From positions 558,001 through 622,000 of the forward strand of contig OX457037.1 of NCBI GenBank assembly GCA_949752735.1: a stretch of 64,000 bases of DNA, given 5' to 3'. The DNA comes from Lumbricus terrestris. Taxonomy: Eukaryota > Annelida > Clitellata > Crassiclitellata > Lumbricidae. Shown piece after piece: positions 1 to 12,622 of this stretch; position 1 is the first letter of the stretch; each line of letters opens with the position of its first letter. The notes beneath the pieces are model-generated. The model saw nothing but the letters and a program-made list of their open reading frames with translations. It ran no database searches and was not told where the DNA came from. Both the position numbers and the translations under genes were made by a program.

Positions 1-890
1 TAAAATTGAATTGTTAAGAGTGGGGAGGAGACATATTTATTTTATTGAAATGTTGAACCATGTATTTCAGCAATGCAATTATGAGAAATTTCGTTCAAAT
101 GACAGCCTAAAATGCTACCTTTACAGTGTGGAAATTATTTAAAAAAATTGATGATGGGGAGGAGCACATCCCAGGGTTTTTAATCGTGCAGTTACTGACA
201 AATGTGCAATTCTAACTGGATTCATGCAGTTTAAGAAGCACTTCTGTGCTTGTGGAAAGAGCTGGCAAGCAAGAGCTTGAAACGTGCTCTAGTCGATGTC
301 ACTAACTAAAAAGTGCGGTCAGACCCCGCTGGGGTAGCTAACGGCGCTCCTCCAGAGTCGGGGTGGGCTTCGTGCCTTCGGCACTCGCGGGTTCGCGACT
401 TCGGAGCTATCAATCTGAGCACCACCAACAAAATGTTCTGGTTGCGCCCCTGATTATGACCATTGATAGTCTTGCCTAAAGACGAAACTAATGACGTGAC
501 TGTTTTGACAAACAAGAAGATTCAAACGTTCCCGTCAGTCACTGAGGTTGTATCCTACAAATTTACTCAATTTCATCTGGTTTATCCTACTGATGAGAAA
601 CTGTTTACTGTAGCAGCACCCACCAACAATCAGAGTGATTATATAATTTATATTTACGTATCCGCCAGTATTTACGTTTCCGCGAATCAACTTTTGCGAA
701 CGGGACCAACTTTCTCAAATATCTTTGATATAATATGGCGTCTGTCGGGATTTCTGCACTCGGGTGTACGAGCATCCATTTAATAAAAACAGGTGTTGAG
801 GTCAATGGACAATATTACAGAGATGTTCTACAAATGCAGGGCCTTATGCCATATATTCGTAACATTATACGGACTACGGAGTATTTGATC
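1..890. other. AT-rich non-coding stretch
   Basis: No coding region can be supported. The reading frames here are short and look like no family I know. Around 300-450 the composition becomes GC-rich, and read on the minus strand it begins cagGGGCGCAACCAGAAC, which looks like one end of a hAT-type repeat. No partner end or target duplication was found. Confidence 0.4.
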
Positions 891-895
891 TAGCT

Positions 896-1680
896 CAGTG
901 GTTCCCAAACTTGAGTAGGTCGCGGACCGGCAATAATTTTTGGTGAAGCTCACGGACCGCTAACTTAGGCCTAAATGGCGATGGAAAACAAAAGCGACCT
1001 TAATTATAAAAAGACTAAAATATAAGGCTATTTACAATTAGCCAACACTTACATGTCCTTGAAACCTTGTTTGTTTAAGATTTTTGTGAGTATTTTCGCT
1101 TAAATTGTCGGTTATTTTTCACCTTGGACGTGTTGTTCGAACAAGAAGCCTAGCTCTGCTGAATCATTATCATCTTCGCTCTGAGCAATCACGCTTATTT
1201 GCTGGGTTTTTTATATTAAAAAACTCTCCATATTTTTTTTGCTAACGTTTGCTCATTTTTCAAAGACATTTGTGTATATTTAAACTAAAAGTTTTATGCT
1301 ATGTTAGAAAATTGTGTATTCTGCATCTGGCATTTGCAAGGTTATCGCTCACCAGAGTCACCAAGATCAACATAAATGGTCTATGCTCGAAAGTCGAAAT
1401 TGACTGCAGTCATCGAATTTTAAATAGTAGGGCCTATGAATTGGCCATCTGGCAAGTTAAAAATTATAAGGCGCGTTGATTTATTTCAAATTTTCAAATA
1501 GTAAGAAAAATTTGAATAAATTTTGGACAACAATTCGAATGATTTCACAATTTCAAGTTTCAAGAAAATAAACTAAAAATTACAGTTTAGTTTGTTTATT
1601 CTTGATTTTTCTCCGCGGACCGGCGATCATACCTCCGCGGACCGGTGCCGGTCCGCGGACCACCACTTTGGGAACCACTG
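896..1680. mobile_element. Non-autonomous hAT-like element (MITE)
   Basis: The two ends are inverted copies. The left begins CAGTGGTTCCCAAACTTG, and the reverse complement of the right begins CAGTGGTTCCCAAAGTGG. Both are followed within 20 bp by GGTCCGCGGACCGG-type sequence. The 5'-CAGTGGTTC start is typical of hAT superfamily termini. The 785-bp interior is AT-rich and has no transposase frame, so mobility would need an enzyme supplied in trans. The flanking octamers (atctagct and agatagac) match at only about half their positions, so the 8-bp target duplication expected for hAT is decayed or the boundary is off by a few bases. Confidence 0.7.
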
Positions 1681-4095
1681 AGATAGACGACACGACCCAA
1701 AATAATGTTGCTTAGTCATGCAAAACTGGTAAAATTCGTCAACAAAGATCTTAGTGTAAAACGATATCGGAAGATGGAGCTTGCGATACGTCGATGAAAG
1801 GATAACAGCAACAGGTAGAGGACTTCCATGGAGATCAGATTCTATTTATTTGAAGAGATGGTCGGCTGTAAATTTCTGTTGACTGAGTTGACTCAAGACT
1901 GTCCTTAGCCTTGAATTGATGGTAGACCTGTAGTTGAGGTGGACCGAGCAAGGATGCGGTCTTAGTCATAGGATGTCTTTGTTTCATTAGATGCCTTCTC
2001 TAAATAGATCATCTTTCCTGTGACCACGTCAAGCATCAAACGCATGCATTGAACGAAACAGTCATCCATCGGATATTATGATGATCGCATCCAGACACAC
2101 TTTCCACAGATCACGTGTCAAGTGAAATTCTCAAACAGTAACTGTTGTCTCGTCGTCGTCGTCGTCGTGACCATCCTCATTGCTGCGGATTGGGGATCAG
2201 AGTCGACGACGCCATCTTCCTCCATTGCTCTCTGTTCCTCGCGGTCCTCACACAGTCCGCCATCACCATCCCCGTTCATTCATCCACGTCATCCATCTAT
2301 CTTCTCCTCGGCCTTCCCTGAGCCATTTTTCCGTCCAGATAGCCCTGACATATGAATGCCGGCAGCTTGTCTGCTCTGATCATGTGTTGTCTGAATGGAA
2401 GAAGAACCGGATGTGGGAGAGACACATTGGAATCTACAGAAGTACCGGTACGAAAATTTGTGCGCAATGTCCAGCAGTTACACTCAATTTAAGCTACTGA
2501 TTATCCAGATTCTTTGCATTTTGGGGATTATCCATCAAGAGCTTGTTTGCGAGCTTTCAGTTGCAGGCATTCTACATCGCACAATAAATATTGACAATTA
2601 GCCTTAATCAGGACTAGGCTACGCATAGATAGATGTGATTGTTTCAAATTCTATATTCCAGATGCACCAGTGATAAGTTAAGTTACCAGTCAGTTAAACT
2701 GCTGCAAAATAAAGATAATACATGAAATGCCTGCAGCGCTGGTCGACTGGGCGAAGGTCGTCACGGCGTCCCACTCCGACCATGCATATTCACGACCTGT
2801 GAGTGGAATGATCTTGCCTATAATAATATGCCGCCTCTCTATAGACTCACGTTAACATGTTGTTGTTTTCAACTTTCCTCTACCCGTAATCTTGCACGAA
2901 TCATACATGTAGGCCTACATCCAATATTATACCCGTTATTAACTTACATCGCCCTGTGGTTAGCGGCGCAAAGTCATCTGTCACTATTTGAAGCGATCAA
3001 TGTTCGGCTGATGATCCGGTATTATGGTTAGGGTTATGGTGATGTCCTTAGCTCAGTGTAGGCTACACGGGGAAAGGAAACGACATATCAGAATGAATAT
3101 TGAATAGTGTCAATTTATTCAAATTGCTTTTGCTGTTAATTTTGCTAAGTTTGATACAATATTATTCAGAGGTAAGCGTCCATTACCCAACGTGCGACTC
3201 GTGGTACGAATAGTTAAGTTAACTTTCTAATTGTGTGGTCATAAGTTATTCTTAAAATAGATGATTTTAGGTGTACAACAGTACTGTACACTGAATAGTT
3301 TTTAATGCCTAGCATTCACTCTCATAGATGTTTAAAAGTTACTATTATATCCCATCCTGGGGGAAAATGTGCGGGATTATGTCCCAGGAGATTATGGCCA
3401 GGAGATGATGTCCGTCCGTCCGACATGACTTGAGCCAATTATGACGGATCTGTTTGTCGAGACCGTTATGACGGGAGAAGGGGCATTTCGTCGACGCCGT
3501 TTTGTGTGTGTGGGTATCTGTTGTGGACGATTTTGTCCTGGGCTTTTTTCTGTGGTATCGGTTTGGGAAACACAGAAGAGGGAAGGGATGTCTCGCTTGC
3601 TTTGCTGTTGTCTGTCCGATCAATGAGACATTTTCATGATAGTCATACGAGAACAAAAATTAATGCACGCTGCATTACATTAATTCTACCACCAGATATC
3701 GTTGAACCGTTTGTGCTTAGAAACTTTGACGATGAACTTCACGACGCGGTTCCACTTCAATGCCCACAGTGGCCTACAACGGGTATGCAGGCGTGCAAGG
3801 ATCTTGCCATAAAATTCATAGCATAATAGACTGCAATACTGATCCTGTGAGAAGATAGTCGATCTGAATAGGCTGTTAACATTGACGTGTCTCATGTCTA
3901 TTAGGCCTACTCGCGCACAAAAAAGCCTAAAGTAGACCTGTATACACAATACACTGTATACAGTGACATTCTCCTAAACAACCGCTATAAAGTAACAGCG
4001 CATAGATTCATTCGCTTGATGGAAAGTCATTTGGCATTTGAATAGGTTGTTAACACAGAGAGACTTGACACACATTGCACGCCTGTTACAGTAGG
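1681..4095. other. Unassigned non-coding region
   Basis: No gene is supported. Positions 2153-2169 hold a short (CGT)n run that makes a frame starting at 2122 look like a signal peptide with five valines; I treat this as chance. Around 3355-3420 and again near 5810, 8268 and 23860 there are scattered phrases like GATTATGTCC, probably pieces of one old dispersed repeat. A TAGGCCTA 8-mer lies at 2910 and at 3902. Confidence 0.35.
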
Positions 4096-4415
4096 CATAT
4101 TCGCTCGTTCAATATAAAAAAATAATAATGAAAACGGATAACTATTGTCTGTTGATTCAGACTGACTTGAACTCTGCATGTTCGTCTCTTGCGCTCTACC
4201 GATGTATAATTAATTAATTAATTAATTACTTTAATTAATTAATTAATTAATTAATTAGTTATTATGTTTTCGTCCAAAGTTCCTATAACTGTCGTTCAAT
4301 GTAGATAAAAATTTTGATGACAGCGACATTTTACAAGTCTCGTTACAAAAAACAATGGATTGATCTCGGATGCTGCTGACATGAACGCTAACATTGTTCA
4401 GGGATCTGGTCTAGG
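4096..4415 (+). repeat. Dispersed repeat copy A (LINE upstream part with TTAA array)
   Basis: This stretch is a diverged duplicate of 7521-7861. Both copies run through cagtaggc, a segment rich in aataataatgaaaac, gactctgcatgttcgtctcttgcg, a TTAATTAA-type palindromic array (4208-4257 here) and then LINE coding sequence starting near gatgctgctgacatgaacgc. The copies differ in array length and by scattered substitutions. They also differ by one 6-bp TAGGCC unit near the left end. Confidence 0.7.
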
Positions 4416-5215
4416 TCCTTTGAACGTCCTAACAGTAATTTCGAAACTCAAAACAGTACGTCCCGGAAACCGCATGGTCAAATACGCTGACGACACTTAC
4501 TTGTTAGTGCCAGCCATCAACAGCCACACGATAAAAGACGATCACGTGACGGAGTTATCCAAGTGCTGAAATCTGAGTCTTAATCAAAGAAAGACTCGGG
4601 AGATGTTGATTCGCCGTCCAGGGCGAGGGGCGATAGAGTTCGCTCCGACAGAGGTGCCGGGTCTTATTCGCGTCAAAAGTATAACAATTTTCGGAGTTGT
4701 TGTAACTGAAAACCTAAGGTTTGAAGCCATATAAAGCGTTTATGCGTCCAGACAAGATAGTCGCTTTATGCCCTTCGAATTATGACTGTGTATTAGGCTA
4801 CGTACGGTATCAAGGGGCCAAGCCTGCATGGCGTTGTAAGGATGATCACAGTGGCCCGCATGTTATGTAAGCCTATGCGCGGTCCCGGCATTGTGGAGAT
4901 TTTCGGGGCAGCAGGAACGCGGTAGACTGCAGGCCATATTGGACCGTTTGATTTGACTGCGCGCTCTTCCTGAGGACAACCCCTACAATCCTACATGTAC
5001 CTTCGAGGAGTTAATATGTAGTACGGCGGAGGGCGGCTCTTCGCAGCTGTCCTGCTTAATCAAGGACACGCGTTGAACCCACTCTTCCCACCATTGAGAC
5101 TACGGCCTTATTCCATGAGGCCAAGACTGCAGATCGAATTAGGGCGAACAACTTAGCAAGGAAATCGTTTTCAACGAGAATGCCTTATGTTATATAAATG
5201 TCATGCCATGTAAAT
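4340..5215 (+). pseudogene. Broken non-LTR retrotransposon reverse transcriptase
   Basis: Translation from about 4360 gives the RT signature NIVQGSGLGP followed about 45 residues on by KYADDTYLLV. This is the catalytic YADD box of LINE reverse transcriptases, and the later residues match the same family's C-terminal part. A stop codon at 4567 ends the open frame, and several more stops and frame changes follow up to about 5200, so no functional enzyme is encoded. The end is AT-rich (aaataaaagtgcaatataaac). The copy lacks the endonuclease and most of the palm, so it is a 5'-truncated insertion. The motif style suggests the CR1/Jockey side of LINEs, but I cannot assign a clade. A truncated second copy lies at 7790-7860. 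Confidence 0.75.
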
Positions 5216-6571
5216 AAAAGTGCAATATAAACACTCGGTCACTCTATAGGAACATATTATTAATACTGGATTTAGGATTTTTTTGTGCTATTACGAAGCA
5301 TTTGACTATATTGATTGGCTATAATGTACGCGTGCAGCATAATTGGCATAGGCCTAAGTCTTATTAAAGAATATCTTATCTAACTTAGGATAAGTCGCAA
5401 ACGACATTAAGTGTGTGTCTCCGTTACGCTTGAATCGGACATGACTTGTATTGCAGGCTGTCTGTTCTGTTAGTAGTCAATGTTAATATTAGGATAACTG
5501 CATAACTGAATGCTGCAACCGGTTGTGGTCTGTCGCCCGGATTGTTGAACAAAAGAAAATTATCGACAAGTCTTAAAATGTAGAGTTGTAGACCTAAATG
5601 GCACTAAAAAGACTTATCGTTGGAAGTTAATAAATCATTTACAAGTTTAATTCAGAATGACAGTAGCAAGTCTTAACCGTGATGCACTAGAAAAATTGGC
5701 ATTACGGACAAAAGAAGGACAATAATATTCATTCATTCATTCATTCGAGTATTTATATATTATGCTTTTTTAATTAAATGAAGAAATAGGCTTATTGAGC
5801 AGTTGAGATTATGTCCGGGGATAGTGACCCAAGAAAAATGGTGGATTGGAGTGTTTTACTGGGTTTTTTTGTCCGGATAATAATGTCCTACAACCATTAT
5901 TCTCGGCTATGTCATTATGCTCAGATATAAACGCATAATAAATTATTAATCATTCAGCATGTAATGTCATGTGGATATTCAAAACGGCTCTGATTGGATC
6001 CAGACAAAATATTTTTTACTTCTTCTTCTCAGGGATAGCATTACGTTTAATGGCATTTTGATCACGTCTTGAGTTATATCCCAAACGGATAGACGAGATA
6101 AACTTGCTAATGAAGGATGGCAGAGGAAAGCTTCACCATGCTGTCATGGAATTTTTGACATTCTGTGTATATCTCTAAAACGTGAGCGTAGAATATAGCT
6201 CTAGAATTCACTCATTCATGACAAAGTTCCTCAGAATGCATAGTTCCATCATGTGCTCTCTTGGAACGTCGTTCTGATCAATGGAAGTCGCTTAATTGCT
6301 CATCAGAGATGCATTAGGGCTTTAGGTTTTACTGGATCTTCCACTTGGCTCCTCCATCAAAAGCCTTACTTTATAATCATCTACAGCACGAGACTGAACT
6401 TCATCCGTTCTACCTTTCGGCATTCCTACTAATCGTTTACTTATCGATATTGATACATTCCTCACAACTGCGTAGTTATATAATGTGTAGATATTATGGT
6501 GAATCTTTGGTTATAATTTTATATCAGTTTGTCTTTTTATGGCTGTGACAGTGGCACAGCTGACCGAAGAA
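5216..6571. other. Non-coding region with an (ATTC)n tail
   Basis: No gene is supported. At 5726-5746 an (ATTC)n microsatellite runs into gagtatttatata. This looks like the truncated end of the short interspersed repeat whose better copies lie at 12541, 17811, 27365 and 44212. The rest is AT-rich and I see nothing in it. Confidence 0.4.
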
Positions 6572-6745
6572 ATAGAATAAGGTGACCTTACCTTACCTTA
6601 GATCTTAGTCCTTCCCGTGCAGATCTGCACATCGGGCAATGCAGTTTCGCCACTCAGAGTGAAGTGGCGAAACTGCATTGCCCGATGTGCAGATCTGCAC
6701 GGGAAGGACTAAGATCTAAGGTAAGGTAAGGTCACCTTATTCTAT
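6572..6745. repeat. Perfect 81-83 bp inverted repeat with 8-nt loop
   Basis: Positions 6574-6654 are the exact reverse complement of 6663-6743, separated by the 8-nt spacer cagagtga; two further bases pair on the outside. Weaker pairing continues outwards (cagctgacc at about 6558 against ggtcagctg at about 6752). The arms carry the smaller palindrome TGCAGATCTGCA. No coding sequence or flanking target duplication was seen. Perfect arms imply a very recent origin, or an assembly or amplification artefact. Confidence 0.9.
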
Positions 6746-7520
6746 ATGTTTGGTCAGCTGCGCAGAAACAATGCAGAAGATTCAAGATGACCTCATTGCA
6801 TAATAATTATTAGTATGGAAATGAGGACTGATGACCATAAATGAAACGTTTTATGATAAATGAATCTCAATTTGATACCAATAGCCAAGACTATGCCTTG
6901 CCAAGATTGAGATATTCCTTCCTCCCAGAGAACCTAGGAACATTGGGTGGTGAAATTTGTTTTTATCAAACCAATAGACATTACATATGACGATGAGAGT
7001 CTTTGTAAGGCTCTTAAAACACTTTACAAGAAACTCTGAGAACTCAAAATTAATGAATCCAAAACACTTTTTCATGCAGGTTGATCTCAAAAATAAATGC
7101 GCAAATAGGCACATGTACTGAAGCTGAAGGTCTATCCCGCACAACAAAATCAATCCTGATAATAATCATTAGTCATAAAACTACGTATCACCGAGTGCTG
7201 CAACCGACGCCATGAGTGTTCCTAACACGGTTGCGAGTGCAATCTTCGAAGACAGTAGACGAACGTCAATGGGACCTGAGCAGTGAAGCAACAACAACGT
7301 TAAGATCCTACATGCATCTCTCGTTTACCATTTCAGAACAACATAGTGTCATTATATCCCAAAGAAGATGGCAATTGTCTATTTTCATCCATAACATTTT
7401 CTATAAAAAGGATCATTATAGTTTTGCGTGATCTAATTTTATATATATATATATATTTACGGGATTGGATTGGTAGTATTTACGCCCCCCCTTAACCAGA
7501 AATCCTGGATCCGCCTCTGA

Positions 7521-7861
7521 CAGTAGGCCTAGGCCTATTAGCTCGTTGAATATAAAATAATAATAATGAAAACGATAATTATTGTTTATTGATTCAGACT
7601 GGCATGAACTCTGCATGTTCGTCTCTTGCGCTCTACCGATGTATAATTAATTAATTAATTACTTTAATTAATTTATTAATTAATTAATTAATTAATTAAT
7701 ATGTTTTCGTCCAAAGTTCCTATAGCTGTCTTTCATTGTAGATATAGTTGTTGATGACAACGACATTTTACAAGTCTCGTAACAAATTACAATGGAATGG
7801 TCTCGGATGCTGCTGACATGAACGCTAGCATTGTTCAGGGATCTGGTCTGGGTCTTTTGCA
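7521..7861 (+). repeat. Dispersed repeat copy B, LINE portion truncated
   Basis: This is the second copy of the repeat at 4096-4415. It includes the TTAATTAA array (about 7645-7700) and LINE coding sequence with the phrase caacattgttcaggg-like cattgttcagggatctggtc. At 7860 it is cut off by CAGTGGCGTAGC, a sequence typical of hAT termini, which suggests a later insertion. The left end carries two overlapping TAGGCCTA 8-mers (7524 and 7530), where copy A carries a single degenerate one. Confidence 0.7.
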
Positions 7862-9577
7862 GTGGCGTAGCTGCCATTGCGTGCAATGTGTGCAAAGTAC
7901 ACGGGCCCACGACCTCCAGGGGCCCACACAGATGGCTAAATTAATTATTTATTATAGGCTATCCTAATTAGTAATTCCCATTATTTTTGCGATAGATGTG
8001 GTTTCTGTGAACACACTTGCATTAGGCTACTTCGTTACTTTACTGGCTTCTGTCAACCGCCTTGCTGTTGACAGGCAAAACTATATACTGAGTCCGAACT
8101 CCTTTTAAATTGTGTTTTCGTCTCGAGTCACGACTGTCATATTGCAAGAAGATATTAGTGTATAATCTGAGAACATTAACGTACGAGATTTTAATTTCGC
8201 TGCTTCGCTTTCCTATGCAGAGGGTATAGGCCTGAGGGCGTGCCTGTGCTATCCAGGATAGGCGTGATTATGTCCGTCTATAACAGTGGTTCCCAACCTT
8301 TTTTGACTTCAGGGCCATTTTTTCTAGGTTGGAGGACACGAGGGCCACTTTTTCATAGTTGAAGGACATTAGTGGGCCACAAGGCTAAAATTTAGATCTA
8401 ATTAACTAAAAGTATAAAAAAATAGTTATTTTAAAATAGAGCATTTGATGTTATTTATAGACATAAAAATGAAATAATTTGCAATGGAAAATAATTATGT
8501 GTCCTCTGCTGTCCAAATTGTCAATTTTTTCATATATTTTTGTTAATTCTTTGAGAGACGAGAGACATTTTTAAGGCGTGGCGAGCCACTTTTGACCCGT
8601 GTAGTTGGTCCACACTTAAACATAATGATGCTACTGTTATCGTAATCATAATCGTCAATTTATATAGCGCCACTTCAAGAGAAATTCCTCAAAGGCAAGA
8701 AAACCTGTATAACGCACCGCATCGCAGAATACATCTATCATATCTTATGTCTTTACAAATACTGCCAGTTTCGTCTTGTTGTCTTGATTGATAACAATAG
8801 CTTATTGTTCTTAGACTGCTACAGTAAAGGAACAGTAATAGTATATAATAGGGATAAATATAAAACAATTTCTGGTTACAACTGTGTCCTACGTAATTAA
8901 TTTATTCTGCAAAATCGCCAATATTCCTAATGAGGTCTGATTTCTCAGAAATCTTTCTTTTTCTACCGTCATTGTGCTATGGTGTACTTGGTACAAGGAA
9001 CTGATGTAATATTAAAAGTAGCAACCCATTTTAGATGCGAATTTTTATCTCAGATTTAGGCCAATATGTTTTCGACCTGAGGCATTATTACCCTGTCTCA
9101 TAATTCAAATTGCATTTGGTCTTTGCATGCGTATGAGCTATGGTGTAGTTTTCACGATACACTTCCATCAAAGTGAAATATCTGGCATGTTGCCCAAAGA
9201 AGGTGTTCATCTGCCACTAAGAGTTTAGCAATGGGTGTTGTCTTGAGGGTACTATACTTATTCCCTTGGATTGGTTGGACGTCTGAGATGTCCTGGTTGG
9301 TGGCCACTGTATTTCAGCTGGATCCATTGCTGAGGATGATGTAGAGATTTTGAGTAGCACATAGCTTAGGCTATGTGTTTGACACCATCGCCTTTCATGC
9401 AAATTTATAATAGGTAGGGAAGTGTTATTATTTTGGTGTCCACTCTTGACAGCACTTTCTGTGTCATTTGGTTGACTCTGTGTTCATTCTTTCAACTCTA
9501 AAAGTATACTTTTAATGGGATAAATTCCGAATTATGAAATGTGACAATGTGAGTAGGCTTCACCAGGCGCTCAATTA
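7862..9577. other. Repeat fragments, no gene
   Basis: Two hAT-like starts are visible, CAGTGGCGTAGC at 7860 and CAGTGGTTCCCAACC at 8284, but I found no matching right ends. A tatatagcgccacttcaag phrase at 8660 is a copy of the short interspersed tail found elsewhere in the window. The remainder is AT-rich without supported coding sequence. Confidence 0.4.
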
Positions 9578-9771
9578 TGATGCTCTCTTTAGAAGTTGTT
9601 TAAAAGCTGCTCTTTGACTCCTGTGTGGTAATAAGTAATTTCATAGATCTATAAAAATCCAAGCACTCAAGTACATATTTGATGACGTATGATGCTATCT
9701 TTAGAAGCTGTTTAAAAGCTGCTCTTTGACTCCTGTGTGATAATAAGTAATTTCATAGATCTATAAAAATT
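9578..9771. repeat. Tandem duplication, about 111-bp offset
   Basis: The segment from 9578 (tgatgctctctttagaag) to 9660 recurs from 9689 with only a few substitutions. Both copies contain gctgctctttgactcctgtg and end at catagatctataaaaat. It is a two-copy tandem duplication of unknown role. Confidence 0.8.
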
Positions 9772-10077
9772 ATGATCTCAATAATTTCAACATCTATTTT
9801 AATTCATTTCTTTATAGCAGCTCTTGATAAATTTTATCTGTGATGCGCTTTGTCATTCTGCTCTGATTGCCACAATAAACGAAATATATCATCAGTATTT
9901 TTTCTCTATTTCAACTATTATTGAGGTCCTTATTATTGAGGTCCTTTGTACGTGTTATATCAGAATTTGTGTTAAAGTTAAGCATGTAATAAAAAGCGTT
10001 CAGTGTAACAAAGGATTCCTGTATATGGAAATCAGACCTACGAAAAGAACACAGCAATGTGTTGGCATACTAGTATA

Positions 10078-11143
10078 GGTGTCCAGCCATTACCGCGCAG
10101 GACATTTGCCCGCCGTCATTTGCGCGCCGTCGTTTGCGCGCAACGTCATTTGCGCGCAGGACATTTGCGCGCCGTCATTTGCGCGCAGCGAAAGTGTTTA
10201 GACCTACTCTCAAAATAGCACGATCTTTACCGCGTTTGTTTGCGAATTTGTTCAATTCAGCTTCTATTTCATACCTATAAATACCTTCATCCAGCTTCTA
10301 TATCGCGCTCGTTATTTTCGTCAATCCAGCTTCTATTTCAGACATAGAAATACCTTCATCCAGCTTCTATTTCTCGCTCGTTATTTTCGTCAATCCAGCT
10401 TCTATTTCAGACATAGAAATACCTTCATCCAGCTTCTATTTCTCGCTCGTTATTTTCGTCAATCCAGCTTCTATTTCAGACATAGAAATACCTTCATCCA
10501 CCTTCTATTTCTCGCTCGTTATTTTCGTCAATCCAGCTTCTATTTCAGACATAGAAATACCTTCATCCAGCTTCTATTTCTCGCTCGTTATTTTCGTCAA
10601 TCCAGCTTCTATTTCAGACATAGAAATACCTTCATCCAGCTCTTATATCAATGCTTTATTTTCGTCATTCCAGTTTCTATTTCACCTGTGAAAAACCATC
10701 ATCCAGATTCCATTTCTCTTGCGTTTTTTCATCAATCCAACCTCCATTCCACCTGTAAAAAACATTCATCCAGCTTCCATTTCTCAATGCGTCACAATAG
10801 GATTGACGAAAATAAGGTATGAGATATAAAAGCTGGATGAAGGTATTTATAGGTCTAAAATAGAAGCTGGACTGACGAAAATAAAGCATGAGAAATGGAA
10901 GCTAGATGAGAGTATTTTTATATATGAAATAGAAGCTGGATTGACGAGAATTACAAGCGAGAAATAGAAGCATGATGAACCGAACATGTGCACCCTCGTA
11001 CAAAAATACGGAAACTGAACAAACACGCGCAAATGACGGCGCGCAAATGACGGGCATTTTTTGCTGCGCGCAAACGACGGCGCGCAAATGACGGCGCGCA
11101 AATGATGGCGCGCAAACGTCCTGCGCGGTAAAGACAGGGTGCC
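10078..11143. mobile_element. Mutator-like non-autonomous element with 9-bp target duplication
   Basis: The 1066-bp element is flanked by the exact 9-bp direct repeat ACTAGTATA (10069-10077 and 11144-11152), the length expected for Mutator-like transposases. Terminal inverted repeats begin GGTGTCCAGCCATTACCGCG on the left and, as reverse complement of the right, GGCACCCTGTCTTTACCGCG. They continue for about 115 bp as iterated GCGCAAATGACG-type subunits, which may be transposase binding sites. Between the ends are minisatellite units in direct orientation on the left and inverted on the right, so the whole element is roughly palindromic. There is no transposase gene. Confidence 0.85.
10270..10700. 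repeat. 69-bp minisatellite inside the Mutator-like element
   Basis: The phrase cagacatagaaatacc recurs at 10339, 10408, 10477, 10546 and 10615, exactly 69 bp apart each time. Units are nearly identical in the middle and diverge at both edges. Each unit contains two half-units beginning atccagcttctattt. Related half-units in the opposite orientation fill about 10800-10975. Confidence 0.92.
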
Positions 11144-11152
11144 ACTAGTATA

Positions 11153-12540
11153 GGTTTATGGTCATCGATCTCAGGGACTCATGCGTCAAATACTATTGCG
11201 ATGGTCAATTGTTCATAAAAATATATTCATTCATTCATTCATTCATTCATTACCATTATTGTAGAAGTTAGGCATACTTGTCAGTTGTGCTTGAGTAAAA
11301 TAGTGTAGTCTTTCTGCTAAAACTAGTCACAGGTAAAAAAAATGTGGCTAAATTATCCTTATACTCAAAAATAAGATGATATTTCGTAAAATCCCAAACT
11401 TTTAACACGTTGTGCTAGTCCTAAATAATTTTCAATCGGCATAATTTTTGGGTTACAACAGTCTTTTACCAAGTGGCATCAAATGGTGGGTTGGAGAAAG
11501 AATGAAACTGAAGTTGAAAATTTGCCATTACAGATGCAACCACCCTAATGGCCATGTGCTTTGTAAGCTGCTACATTCAGTCATACCTGGGGCAAGAGCA
11601 GTAGCCTACCCTAAAGGCTCTAATTCTGGGAACAATTAAAAGATGAAGAAATCAGCAGAACATTATAGGCCTAATCGTCGAAATGAGGATGCGGTTAACC
11701 GCTTTTGCACATAGTTTTAGAGTGTGCTTGGAAATCTGAAAGAGGATCGATCTTGTAAAGATTGTAGGCTAGTGGATGCGTGTAGTGATAGGTAGCCATG
11801 CAATGCAGGATTTCAAGCTAATCAAACATATGCGCAGGTCAGCGGCCATATTGGTTGTTTATTAGACCACTCCGTCATTTCGGTGGATTATTTCAACTTT
11901 ATGCAGAATAATATTCGCGCAGTGATTTCACAAACGTTCGAGTTTACTGGTTCTAGGTTCGTGTACCGAACTTATTTGTCGGGTTCGTCAAGGATTTTGC
12001 GTTGGAAGGGATTTTGTTCGCAAGTCGTCTTGTGTCGCCCACGTGTTGACGTTAGACGCCTCTTGATGCACACGGTCGAGCTCAACCATCAAGACCGTGT
12101 GGCTTCACCGCTGTTGTCTGCTGTTTAGCCTACATCTCGCCGAAGGGCGGTTCACGCAGGTCAGTGGAGTTAACTCGATCGGATGTTGTCTCTGGTGGCG
12201 TTCAAAACTACCGACCGACAAGCGACAAATGCCTTCTACTGTGCAAACCTTGTGCCCGACGATTGGCCGGACGCGCGCATCATCTTCAACCAGCGAGGAG
12301 CTTCAGTTTCGTCAGCGTTTCGTGTTTGCGAGCCCTGTCATCTGTCGCCGCTCTACTCTACTGACGCAACCTGTACCAGAGACTCTGAACATTCACACCA
12401 TCTGAAAGCTGTTGACGGGATTCCGTTGGATGATTCTACGTGTCTGCGAGGTATCGCCACTGATGACTGTTTCCGGCTCACTGTGACTTATTTTGCTAAT
12501 TGATGGAATTTTCTTGTTGTTATGACACTTAACATCATTT
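11153..12540. other. Non-coding region
   Basis: An (ATTC)n microsatellite lies at 11222-11251. Around 12000-12500 the sequence is more GC-rich, with overlapping short frames in all three plus frames. None resembles a known family, so I do not call a gene. A TAGGCCTA lies at 11666. Confidence 0.35.
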
Positions 12541-12622
12541 CGGCTAGTTAGCGCAGAGAGCGCCTCTGAGTAGGTTTCTTGAAGAGGCGCTATATAAATA
12601 CTTGAAATAAATAAATAAATAA
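12541..12622 (+). repeat. Short interspersed repeat tail plus (AAAT)n
   Basis: The sequence gcgcctctgagtaggtttct followed by tgaagaggcgctatataaat is the 3' end of a dispersed short element. Recognisable copies lie near 8660, 17811 and 27365 and, inverted, at 44212 and 44330. Here the end is followed by an (AAAT)n-like microsatellite. I infer a SINE or LINE 3' tail; the body was not identified. Confidence 0.65.

Noticed and set aside
885..910. tRNA-like A box (tagctcagtggttc)
   Set aside because: It coincides with the hAT-type terminus, and no B box or cloverleaf follows.
2122..2355. Frame with an apparent signal peptide
   Set aside because: The hydrophobic part comes from a (CGT)n run, the rest is low complexity, and no splice or family support exists.
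10270..10700. CRISPR-like regular repeats
   Set aside because: The full 69-bp unit is repeated with no unique spacers, and it lies inside a eukaryotic transposable element.
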